Source: Minisyncoccota bacterium
GTDB taxonomy: Bacteria > Patescibacteriota > Minisyncoccia > UBA6257 > GWB1-50-10
Direction of reading: 5' to 3'
Length of the DNA stretch: 6,403 nucleotides
NCBI GenBank assembly: GCA_020062265.1
Contig: JAGUWR010000024.1
Location: 1-6,403 of the forward strand
A program made the translations under genes and the position numbers. Below, one piece after another: positions 1 to 5,576 of this stretch; positions within the stretch are counted from its first letter, which is position 1; the number at the start of each line of letters is the position of its first letter. The notes under the pieces were generated by a model, which was given only the letters and a program-made list of their open reading frames with translations, made no database searches and had not been told where the DNA came from.

Positions 1-44
1 TAGTTTTTATTGAACCATAGCCCAATCTGCATTAACAGGTCAAT

Positions 45-63
45 TTATTATATCACATAATAA
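45..63. repeat. 7-bp AT-only inverted repeat upstream of tktN
   Basis: TTATTAT (45-51) and ATAATAA (57-63) are perfect inverted copies separated by ATCAC. The dyad lies just upstream of the TATAAT box at 66-71, where a repressor could interfere with RNA polymerase. The arms contain only A and T, so it may be a chance product of AT-rich promoter DNA. No regulator gene is visible in the window. Confidence 0.3.
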
Positions 64-65
64 GC

Positions 66-71
66 TATAAT
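66..71 (+). promoter_or_regulatory. -10 box (TATAAT) of a probable leaderless promoter for tktN
   Basis: A perfect TATAAT, preceded by GC, ends 6 nt before the tktN ATG at 78. Transcription normally begins about 6-8 nt after the -10 box, so the mRNA should start at or within a base of the start codon. No good TTGACA-like -35 element is seen at the expected spacing (about 42-49). The same 8-mer GCTATAAT with the same 6-nt gap precedes the kinase gene at 2215, which strengthens the call. Confidence 0.65.
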
Positions 72-77
72 TATCTT

Positions 78-944
78 ATGGAGCCGCTCCACGAGGAAAA
101 ACTCAAATATCTTGAAGAATTAGCCAATAGAATCAGACAAACTTTGATTGGAACTTTATTAGAGGCCGGTTCCGGGCACTCGGCCGGGCCGCTGGGCATG
201 GCTGATATTTTTACGGCTCTTTATTTTCATGTCTTGAATCACAACCCCAAAGCGCCGAATTGGGAAAAACGCGACCGCTTAATTCTTTCCAACGGTCACA
301 TCTGCCCGGTGCGTTATGTGGCTATGGCTTATGCCGGTTATTTTCCATTGGAAGAACTGAAAACTCTTCGTAAACTGAACAGTCGCCTTCAAGGCCATCC
401 TCACCGGACCGCTTTGCCGGGCGTGGAAACCACTTCTGGTCCTCTGGGTTCCGGTCTTTCGCAAGCCATCGGCGTTGCATTGGCGGCGAGATTGGATAAT
501 AAAAAATACTGGGTGTACTGCGTTACTTCGGACGGCGAGCATCAGGAAGGGAATTATTGGGAAGCAGTAATGTTTGCCGGAAAACAAAAATTCCATCTCA
601 ATAATTTAATCGTCATTGTTGACCGAAACAATATTCAAATTGATGGTTTTACCGAGAACGTAATGCCGCTGGAGCCGTTAGGAGATAAGTACGAGTCCTT
701 CGGCTGGCACGTGAATGAAATTGACGGCCACAATACGACCGAATTCGTTGATGCGGTTCACGAGGCCCAGGCGATTTTTGAAAAGCCGAGCGTGATTATC
801 GCCCACACTATTCCTGGTAAAGGAGTCAGTTTTATGGAAAGAGATTACACTTGGCACGGCAAACCGCCGAACAAGGAGCAAGCCGAGCAAGCATTAAAAG
901 AATTAAGGACTTTGGGCCAAAGAATTAAATCAGAACATGAGTAA
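78..944 (+). CDS. tktN: Transketolase, N-terminal (thiamine diphosphate-binding) subunit
   Basis: This is the first half of a split transketolase, the cytosolic enzyme that moves two-carbon ketol units between pentose and other sugar phosphates in the non-oxidative pentose phosphate pathway. The 288 residues cover the ThDP/metal-binding domain only. Visible motifs are GSGHSAGPLG (31-40), SNGH (71-74), GHPH (106-109), GPLGSG (121-126), the ThDP motif SDGEHQEG (151-158) completed by N184-N185 in VDRNN, PGKG (246-249) and WHGKPP (259-264). The usual first Gly of the GDG motif is Ser here. ATG 78 is the only ATG available, since an in-frame TAA lies at 33-35, and it sits 6 nt after a TATAAT, so no ribosome site is expected. 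The partner half follows at 1058. Identification is firm; the symbol follows common usage for split enzymes. Confidence 0.95.
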   Translation: MEPLHEEKLKYLEELANRIRQTLIGTLLEAGSGHSAGPLGMADIFTALYFHVLNHNPKAPNWEKRDRLILSNGHICPVRYVAMAYAGYFPLEELKTLRKLNSRLQGHPHRTALPGVETTSGPLGSGLSQAIGVALAARLDNKKYWVYCVTSDGEHQEGNYWEAVMFAGKQKFHLNNLIVIVDRNNIQIDGFTENVMPLEPLGDKYESFGWHVNEIDGHNTTEFVDAVHEAQAIFEKPSVIIAHTIPGKGVSFMERDYTWHGKPPNKEQAEQALKELRTLGQRIKSEHE

Positions 945-1065
945 TTCAATACGAAAAGAAAATGCAAATTATGCTAAAGATAAATTGATTTATCCCCAGT
1001 CGAAAAAGAAGTCGATTTTTTCGCATAATTCGTATAGAGTATTCGTGATTTCACATTATGATTAA
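937..1065 (+). CDS. Marginal 42-codon ORF bridging tktN and tktC
   Basis: An ATG at 937 opens a 42-codon frame ending in TAA at 1063-1065. It starts inside the end of tktN (ATGAGTAA, 8-nt overlap) and finishes inside the start of tktC (ATGATTAA, 8-nt overlap), so its two junctions have the same geometry. It could carry ribosomes from one transketolase half to the other by termination-reinitiation. The predicted peptide is rich in Ser, Asn, Lys and Tyr and resembles no family known to me. The same DNA can be explained as an imperfect hairpin with ACGAA-type spacer repeats, and no ribosome site is visible. Most likely it is not a protein gene. Confidence 0.18.
   Translation: MSNSIRKENANYAKDKLIYPQSKKKSIFSHNSYRVFVISHYD
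951..1046. repeat. Long imperfect inverted repeat filling the tktN-tktC spacer
   Basis: Three paired blocks share one symmetry axis at 998.5. They are ACGAA (951-955) with TTCGT (1042-1046), 962-965 with 1032-1035 (one G-T pair), and 967-980 with 1017-1030. The last contains a perfect 8-bp match, AATTATGC/GCATAATT. The apex, about 981-1016, is mostly unpaired. As RNA this would fold just upstream of the tktC start and could affect stability or translation of the second half. It may be a decayed mobile hairpin element; its 5' edge (948-959, AATACGAAAAGA) recurs exactly at 4494-4505. Confidence 0.4.
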
Positions 1066-2050
1066 TATTGAAGCAAAATTAAATCCAAATCTTTTTGAGA
1101 AAGATGTTGAGATGAAACCGATTCGTGATGGTTATGGCGACGGTTTGGTTTTGGCCGGTGAGGAAAATCCCAACGTGGTGGCGCTTTGTGCTGATTTAAT
1201 TGAATCCACTCGGACCGAAGCTTTTGCTAAAAAATTTCCGGAGCGGTTTTTTGAATGCGGCGTGGCCGAGCAAAATATGGCGGCCATTGCCGCCGGTCTC
1301 GGCATTTCCGGGGGGATTCCTTTCATTGCTTCCTTTGCCACTTTTTCGCCGGGGCGGAATTGGGAACAAATTCGGACTACCATTGCTTACAATGATTCTA
1401 ATGTCAAAATTGCTGGCCATCACGCCGGTATTTCCGTTGGCCCAGACGGCGCCACCCATCAGGCCACCGAAGACATCGCTCTTATGCGTTCAATGCCCAA
1501 TATGAAAGTTTTCGTGCCCTGTGATGCTTTTGAAGCAAAAAAAGCAACGCTTGCCGCGGCAAAAATTTGGGGTCCGATTTATATCCGTTTTGGTAGAGGA
1601 AAAACTGCGGTTATCACTACCAGACAAACACCCTTCAAGCCGGGCAAGGCCGAGATCTTCTGGCAAACTAAAAAACCGCAAGTAGTGGTTATTGCCTGCG
1701 GCACGTTGGTTTATAACGCACTCCTCGTTGCCCGCGAACTTGAAAAAGAAAATATCGGCACAATTGTTTTGAATAACCACACTATTAAGCCTTTGGATGA
1801 AGAGATGATTGTTGAGATTGCTAAAAAAACCGGAGCCGTGGTTACTGTTGAAGAACATCAAATTCAGGGAGGCATGGGGAGCGCGGTAGCCGAGCTTTTG
1901 GCGAAGCGGGCGCCGACCCCGATGGAATTCATCGGTCTTCAGGATACTTTTGGCGAATCCGGCCCGTCAGCCGGGCTTATTGAAAAATACGGAATGGGAG
2001 TAAAAGACATAAAAGAAGCAATCAAAAAAGTCATAAAAAGAAAAAGATAA
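1058..2050 (+). CDS. tktC: Transketolase, C-terminal (pyrimidine-binding and C-terminal domain) subunit
   Basis: This second half of the split transketolase supplies the pyrimidine-binding domain and the C-terminal domain, and should assemble with the product of the gene at 78 into the active ThDP enzyme. Its 330 residues show ALCADLIESTRT (42-53), the motif GVAEQNM (68-74) whose Glu71 matches the conserved cofactor-activating glutamate, FATFSPGRNWEQIR (93-106), GPDGATHQATED (128-139) and the C-terminal EEHQIQGGMGSAVAE (265-279). The motif order is complete and the length is normal for such subunits. ATG 1058 leaves the N-terminal segment (LNPNLFEKDVEMKP) intact. No Shine-Dalgarno is visible. 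The gene lies 113 nt after tktN and probably shares its transcript. It is followed 4 nt after its stop by a perfect palindrome. Confidence 0.95.
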   Translation: MINIEAKLNPNLFEKDVEMKPIRDGYGDGLVLAGEENPNVVALCADLIESTRTEAFAKKFPERFFECGVAEQNMAAIAAGLGISGGIPFIASFATFSPGRNWEQIRTTIAYNDSNVKIAGHHAGISVGPDGATHQATEDIALMRSMPNMKVFVPCDAFEAKKATLAAAKIWGPIYIRFGRGKTAVITTRQTPFKPGKAEIFWQTKKPQVVVIACGTLVYNALLVARELEKENIGTIVLNNHTIKPLDEEMIVEIAKKTGAVVTVEEHQIQGGMGSAVAELLAKRAPTPMEFIGLQDTFGESGPSAGLIEKYGMGVKDIKEAIKKVIKRKR

Positions 2051-2054
2051 CAGC

Positions 2055-2094
2055 TGTCCTCATCTTCTCGCCATATGGCGAGAAGATGAGGACA
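2055..2094. repeat. Perfect 40-nt palindrome after tktC (candidate transcription boundary)
   Basis: Every base from 2055 to 2094 pairs about the axis at 2074.5, giving 20-nt arms with no mismatch. In RNA this makes an 18-bp stem with an AUAU loop. One arm is pyrimidine-rich, the other purine-rich. The centre, GCCATATGGC, is identical to the centre of the palindrome at 5500-5525, while the outer arms differ in sequence. It starts 4 nt after the tktC stop and lies upstream of the next promoter, as a terminator or mRNA 3'-end hairpin would. No U-run follows, so it is not a canonical intrinsic terminator; because it is symmetric it could also act on the other strand. Confidence 0.9.
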
Positions 2095-2117
2095 TAGTCT
2101 ATCATCCTCAATCTATC

Positions 2118-2130
2118 GATGTCAGACATC
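2118..2130. repeat. 13-nt palindrome GATGTC-A-GACATC
   Basis: GATGTC and GACATC are inverted copies around a single central A at 2124. It lies between the large palindrome and the TATAAT box of the kinase gene, 73 nt upstream of that box. It could be a dyad protein-binding site or simply a small hairpin. Six perfect pairs in one spacer are only mildly unusual. Confidence 0.35.
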
Positions 2131-2202
2131 CTGTTCACGAGACTTAAAACGGATGGTAATTTAAAAAAATCTAAAGAATAGGTTAATTTTCCGCCTTTCT
2201 GC

Positions 2203-2208
2203 TATAAT
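2203..2208 (+). promoter_or_regulatory. -10 box (TATAAT) of a probable leaderless promoter for the kinase gene
   Basis: GCTATAAT at 2201-2208 is followed by 6 nt and then ATG at 2215, exactly as for the tktN start. The expected transcription start falls on or within a base of the start codon, so the message should be leaderless. No convincing -35 hexamer appears at about 2179-2186. This would begin the kinase-unknown-aldolase transcription unit. Confidence 0.65.
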
Positions 2209-2214
2209 GTTTAT

Positions 2215-3234
2215 ATGTACGATGTGGTCACTATTGGTTCGGCGACGAGGGATGCGTTTTTCAAAGTCAATTTTGAAATAATTCCCTGGTCAAAAACGCC
2301 TTCGGGGCGCGGCTACCTTCTGCCTTTAGGCGAAAAACTTGAGGTAGATGATGTTTTTTTCACTATTGGCGGCAATGCGGTCAACGCCAGTGTTACTTTT
2401 GCGAGGCAGGGCTTCAAAACGGCCTGCGTCAGTAAAACCGGCTGTGACGTTTCTGGCGAAGAAATAAAAAGGCGTTTGAAGAAGGAAGGGGTGGAGACAC
2501 GACTTTTAATTTGTATATCTAAAAGACCAACCGCTTATTCTGTTCTTCTTCTCCGCGGCGGCGAGCGGACTATTCTTGGTTACCACGGTGCCTCCGATGT
2601 TTTTAATATCCGGGACATTGATTTGAAAAAACTTAAGAGCAAATGGTGGTATCTCTCGCTTGCCGGCGAATCAGACCGGATGTTCAAAAAACTGCTGAAA
2701 TTTGCCGCCGAAAATAAAGTTACCGTTGCTTTTAACCCGAGCGGCCATCATCTTCACCACAAGCGACAGGAAATTTTATCTTTGCTTAGAGATTTGACGT
2801 TTTTAGTGTTGAACGAGGAGGAGGCGGCGGCGCTTACCGGTATTTCTTTTAAGAAAGAGAGAGAAGTTTTTAAGAAGCTTGATAGATTAATGCCGGGCAT
2901 TTTGGCAGTTACCTCAGGTCGGGGCGGCGTCACCGTTTCCGACGGCCGTTTTATTTACAAAGCCGGGATTTTTAAAGAGAGATATCTTGTTGATAGGACC
3001 GGCGCCGGCGACGCTTTTGGTTCGGGCTTTACTGCCGGTTTGATGCGCCGGGGATTCAATTTTTCCAATATTGAGCACATCAAACCGACCGATGTTATGT
3101 ATGTAATTCGGCTGGCTTCGGCCAACGCCACCGCTGTAATTGAGAGAACCGGTGCCACCGAGGGTATTATTACAAGGAACGAATTTGAGAAACCTCGCTG
3201 GAAAAGTCTTAAAATCGCCATTAGAAGAATATGA
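2215..3234 (+). CDS. PfkB/ribokinase-family carbohydrate kinase
   Basis: This is an ATP-dependent sugar or sugar-phosphate kinase of the PfkB (ribokinase) family, presumably cytosolic. The N-terminal strand YDVVTIGSATRD (2-13) is the usual family opening, IGGNAVNAS (51-59) carries the conserved Gly-Gly of PfkB signature 1, and NPSG (174-177), LNEEE (199-203) and TSGRGGV (233-239) fall in the ATP-binding half. DRTGAGDAFGSGF (260-272) is signature 2, with the catalytic base at Asp266. The 339-residue length is slightly above the 300-320 typical of the family. Substrate cannot be read from sequence; the neighbouring transketolase and aldolase favour fructose-6-phosphate or another sugar phosphate, but ribose, fructose or a nucleoside are possible. 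The final TGA overlaps the next start (ATGA, 3231-3234), implying coupled translation. Confidence 0.9.
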   Translation: MYDVVTIGSATRDAFFKVNFEIIPWSKTPSGRGYLLPLGEKLEVDDVFFTIGGNAVNASVTFARQGFKTACVSKTGCDVSGEEIKRRLKKEGVETRLLICISKRPTAYSVLLLRGGERTILGYHGASDVFNIRDIDLKKLKSKWWYLSLAGESDRMFKKLLKFAAENKVTVAFNPSGHHLHHKRQEILSLLRDLTFLVLNEEEAAALTGISFKKEREVFKKLDRLMPGILAVTSGRGGVTVSDGRFIYKAGIFKERYLVDRTGAGDAFGSGFTAGLMRRGFNFSNIEHIKPTDVMYVIRLASANATAVIERTGATEGIITRNEFEKPRWKSLKIAIRRI

Positions 3235-4487
3235 GTTCGCCAATTGAAAAAATTGCAAGAATCCTTCGGGCTGATAAGGATTTTATTTCTAAAATCGACG
3301 CGCGTCTTTCAGCAGTTACCAGGAAGAAAGGGATAATAGAAAAAATCATCACCGAGAACGAAGACAAAGTTAATGATCGTCTTCTCAAGCTTGGTGTCTC
3401 GCGCGAGGCCGGCGCAAAAGAGGTTTATGATGCGCTCATTTCTAAAATCGAAGCCGACGACCATCTTCTTTTTGAAGCTCTTCGCCAGCCAAACCGCAGC
3501 CGCCCGGAGGATTGTTCACGGGTTTTGGAACTGACGCGGAAAATTGTCGACGCCAACCACGGCTTTTTTCTGAAAAAAGAGAAAGCGTTCGAGTTTCTGC
3601 GCCGCGAGCCGCCCCAGAAGGTGATGGCTTTTTTAGGATACGACTCCGTAGATAAAATGCTTGGAAAGGAAGATCTTTTTGAGGTTTTTAGCGCTCTCCG
3701 TTTTGTTGAAGAAAACGACTGGCTCAACAATGTTTTTTTTAAGCAATATGAGAATTTAACCCCCGATGATTTTGAGGAAAGAGAGATTCGGGTTAAAGTA
3801 TTGAGTGAAAAATGGAACCGGGCCGTCGAATTATTTATAATGAAAAAATGGCACAACATCAATCATTTAAAAGAGTTGGGAGTAGTATTTGTGATTCCGA
3901 TATCCCTCGGCATTTCCGGCGAACTTCTAAGGATGGTAAGTTTAGTTTTCCACTATCTCCATGAAATTCCTTTTTACTCCGAGATGTTCCGCCGCATTGC
4001 CGAAATGCCGGTAACTTTTTCTTCTAATCTTGTTTCTCTTCTCCGCGGTGATGTTTTTGACCGGCGTTTGCCCGAGGGGGAGAAGAATTTATGGTTTGTG
4101 ATTCAGCGTTATCTTGCTAAAGACGACGAGAATGAATGGCGGCTTTTCGTGCCTCACATAAATCCTGAAGTTATTCATTGGTCTAAATCCACCAATGACC
4201 TCATTAAGATGAGTAAATTCGAGGACGGTTTTGAGACCGAATTGAGTTTTTGGTCCGGTCTTGATTGGGTCGGCGATTATTTTAAAGATGAAGTTGGGCA
4301 GGATATTTTAGTGAGCTTTAATTTGGTTGATACGGTGATGAGTTTGGTAAAGCGAAAAGAATTGATTAAATATCTCTACCATCAGCAGGAAGCGCTTTGG
4401 AATAAAATTTTTGAGGAGTATTTTGGAGAAGAGCAATTGGAAAAATTTTCCAAGGATTATTTATTACAAGGATACTTTGAGATTTAA
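3231..4487 (+). CDS. Uncharacterised 418-aa protein in the sugar-phosphate operon
   Basis: I do not recognise a named family. The product appears soluble and mainly helical: no signal peptide is seen, and the most hydrophobic stretch (about 218-243) is broken by Pro, Ser, Gly, Glu and Arg. Residues 1-75 are highly charged and may form a helical bundle. The central and C-terminal parts look like a conserved core, with segments rich in Trp, His and acidic residues: WHNINHLKELG (207-217), HYLHEIPFY (241-249), RYLAKDDENEW (293-303), VPHINPEVIHW (307-317), FWSGLDWVGDYF (340-351) and YLYHQQEALW (381-390). Translation is coupled to the kinase through an ATGA overlap, preceded by a purine-rich AGAAGA. 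The aldolase starts 41 nt after its stop. A role in sugar-phosphate metabolism is inferred only from context. Confidence 0.85.
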   Translation: MSSPIEKIARILRADKDFISKIDARLSAVTRKKGIIEKIITENEDKVNDRLLKLGVSREAGAKEVYDALISKIEADDHLLFEALRQPNRSRPEDCSRVLELTRKIVDANHGFFLKKEKAFEFLRREPPQKVMAFLGYDSVDKMLGKEDLFEVFSALRFVEENDWLNNVFFKQYENLTPDDFEEREIRVKVLSEKWNRAVELFIMKKWHNINHLKELGVVFVIPISLGISGELLRMVSLVFHYLHEIPFYSEMFRRIAEMPVTFSSNLVSLLRGDVFDRRLPEGEKNLWFVIQRYLAKDDENEWRLFVPHINPEVIHWSKSTNDLIKMSKFEDGFETELSFWSGLDWVGDYFKDEVGQDILVSFNLVDTVMSLVKRKELIKYLYHQQEALWNKIFEEYFGEEQLEKFSKDYLLQGYFEI

Positions 4488-4489
4488 AT

Positions 4490-4526
4490 ACGAAATACGA
4501 AAAGATACGAATATACGAAAAACGAA
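4490..4526 (+). repeat. Five irregular ACGAA repeats before the aldolase gene
   Basis: ACGAA begins at 4490, 4497, 4507, 4515 and 4522, so copies recur every 7-10 nt and fill the whole 41-nt gap between the unknown gene and fba. AATACGAAAAGA at 4494-4505 is identical to 948-959 in the transketolase spacer, and inverse copies (TTCGT) occur at 1029-1033 and 1042-1046. The tract replaces any Shine-Dalgarno before the aldolase ATG. It may be a spreading spacer repeat or an A-rich translation-enhancing leader. Confidence 0.6.
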
Positions 4527-4528
4527 AA

Positions 4529-5410
4529 ATGAGAAGTTTAAAACAAATTATTTTAGAAGCAGAGAAGAAGAGAATCGCCGTTGGTCAGTTCAACGTTTCT
4601 AATTTGGAGCAATTGAAAGCGGCGGCTCAAGCTGGCATCAAACTGAACGTGCCGGTAATTGTCGGGCTTTCCGAAGGCGAGCGGGAATATTTTGGTATTC
4701 ACCATTTCCGCGATTTGGTGGCGAGTTATAACAGCGAACACGGCCGGGAGAACGGCTTTTGGCTTTACACCAATGCCGACCATACTCATTCACTTGAAAA
4801 GGTAAGAGAGGCGGTGCGAGTCGGTTTTCACGCCATTCTTTTCGACGGCAGCAAACTGCCTCTTGAGGAAAATATTCGAATCACCAAACAGGCGGTGGCC
4901 GTAGCTAAAAGAATGAACCCCGGCGTGCTGGTGGAGGGAGAGCTAGGGTATATCGGCAGTTCTTCAGAAATATTAAAAGAAATTCCGGAGGGAGCAGCGG
5001 TTAAACCAGAAGATTTTACCAAACCGGAAGAGGCAAAACGTTTTGTTGAAGAAACCGGCGTAGATTTACTGGCGCCGGCGGTAGGGAACGTTCATGGAAT
5101 GTTGAAAGAGGTTCCAAACCCGCGGCTTGATATTGAGCGTATTCGTGAGATAAGAAAAGCTGCGGGCGTGTCGTTAGTCCTCCACGGCGGCTCGGGGATC
5201 AGCGACGATGATTTTATAAAAGCAATTGATAATGGTATTTCTATTATTCACATTTCAACGGAGGTTCGAGTGTTATGGCGACAGGCGATAGAGAAAGTAT
5301 TAAGCCAACGTCCCGGGGAAGTGGTTCCGTATAAGCTGATGTCTGAAGTTGTTGACCGGATATGTTTTCTTATAGAAAAACATCTTAAACTTTTTAATAA
5401 AATAAGGTAA
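4529..5410 (+). CDS. fba: Class II (zinc-dependent) fructose-bisphosphate aldolase family protein
   Basis: Class II aldolases use a metal ion to split fructose-1,6-bisphosphate into dihydroxyacetone phosphate and glyceraldehyde-3-phosphate, or run in reverse. The 293 residues fit the usual 280-310. Visible motifs are GQFNVSN (19-25), NADHTHSLE (82-90) with Asp84 as probable catalytic acid/base and His85 as zinc ligand, ILFDGSKLPLEENI (103-116), EGELGYIG (136-143), GNVHG (186-190) with zinc ligand His189, and LHGGSGI (218-224) with zinc ligand His219. The conserved Asn before the (N/D/A)T(D/E) segment near the end is replaced by His241 (IHISTEVR), which could affect substrate choice. Tagatose- or sedoheptulose-bisphosphate is therefore not excluded. 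ATG 4529 is chosen because the family N-terminus aligns there; there is no ribosome site, only A-rich repeats. Confidence 0.92.
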   Translation: MRSLKQIILEAEKKRIAVGQFNVSNLEQLKAAAQAGIKLNVPVIVGLSEGEREYFGIHHFRDLVASYNSEHGRENGFWLYTNADHTHSLEKVREAVRVGFHAILFDGSKLPLEENIRITKQAVAVAKRMNPGVLVEGELGYIGSSSEILKEIPEGAAVKPEDFTKPEEAKRFVEETGVDLLAPAVGNVHGMLKEVPNPRLDIERIREIRKAAGVSLVLHGGSGISDDDFIKAIDNGISIIHISTEVRVLWRQAIEKVLSQRPGEVVPYKLMSEVVDRICFLIEKHLKLFNKIR

Positions 5411-5499
5411 AGGATGGGATAAGGATGGTGGAATAGTTTTTCATTATGAATTAGATAAATAATTGTAAGGTAATGTTGGTTGAGTTTATAGAAGGCGAT

Positions 5500-5525
5500 A
5501 ATTTGATGCCATATGGCATCAAATT
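5500..5525. repeat. Perfect 26-nt palindrome between fba and prfA
   Basis: All 13 base pairs match around the axis at 5512.5, and t5499-g5526 adds a wobble pair in RNA. The centre GCCATATGGC is the same as in the palindrome at 2055-2094, but the flanking arms (AATTTGAT/ATCAAATT) are unrelated to it, so pairing is kept while sequence changes. It lies 89 nt after the fba stop and 45 nt before the TATAAT-like box of prfA. No U-run follows. A terminator, a 3'-end stabilising hairpin or a protein-binding dyad are all possible. Confidence 0.88.
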
Positions 5526-5570
5526 GAGGCATTTAAAAATGAAAAAGCCATCAGAGAAAAAAAGTTAAAG

Positions 5571-5576
5571 CATAAT
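5571..5576 (+). promoter_or_regulatory. TATAAT-like -10 box (CATAAT) before prfA
   Basis: GCATAAT at 5570-5576 ends 7 nt before the prfA ATG, close to the GCTATAAT-N6-ATG arrangement at 78 and 2215. One base differs from the consensus and no -35 element is visible, so this is weaker than the other two. Position after the palindrome at 5500-5525 supports a new transcript starting here. Confidence 0.4.

Noticed and set aside
1200..1505. 101-codon ORF in another + frame inside tktC
   Set aside because: It lies wholly inside a gene with complete transketolase motifs; the product is low-complexity Pro/Leu-rich and has no start signal.
2055..2094. Canonical intrinsic terminator
   Set aside because: The stem is excellent but the following bases (tagtctatcatcc) contain no U-run, so only an unspecified boundary hairpin is claimed.
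3425..3862. 145-codon minus-strand ORF opposite the unknown 418-aa gene
   Set aside because: Ser/Arg/Lys-rich translation typical of an antisense shadow. The + strand frame has operon overlaps and a protein-like composition; all other minus-strand ORFs were rejected for the same reasons.
3882..3959. Membrane segment in the unknown protein (residues about 218-243)
   Set aside because: The stretch is hydrophobic but interrupted by Pro, Ser, Gly, Glu and Arg, fitting a buried helix or strand better than a transmembrane helix.
4411..4602. 63-codon + strand ORF spanning the end of the unknown gene and the start of fba
   Set aside because: It is a different-frame shadow of two convincing genes, and most of its unique part is translated ACGAA repeat.
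5410..5428. Direct repeat AAGGATGG (5410-5417 and 5421-5428) resembling a ribosome site
   Set aside because: Two short purine-rich copies just after the fba stop with no ORF of useful length starting behind them; probably chance.
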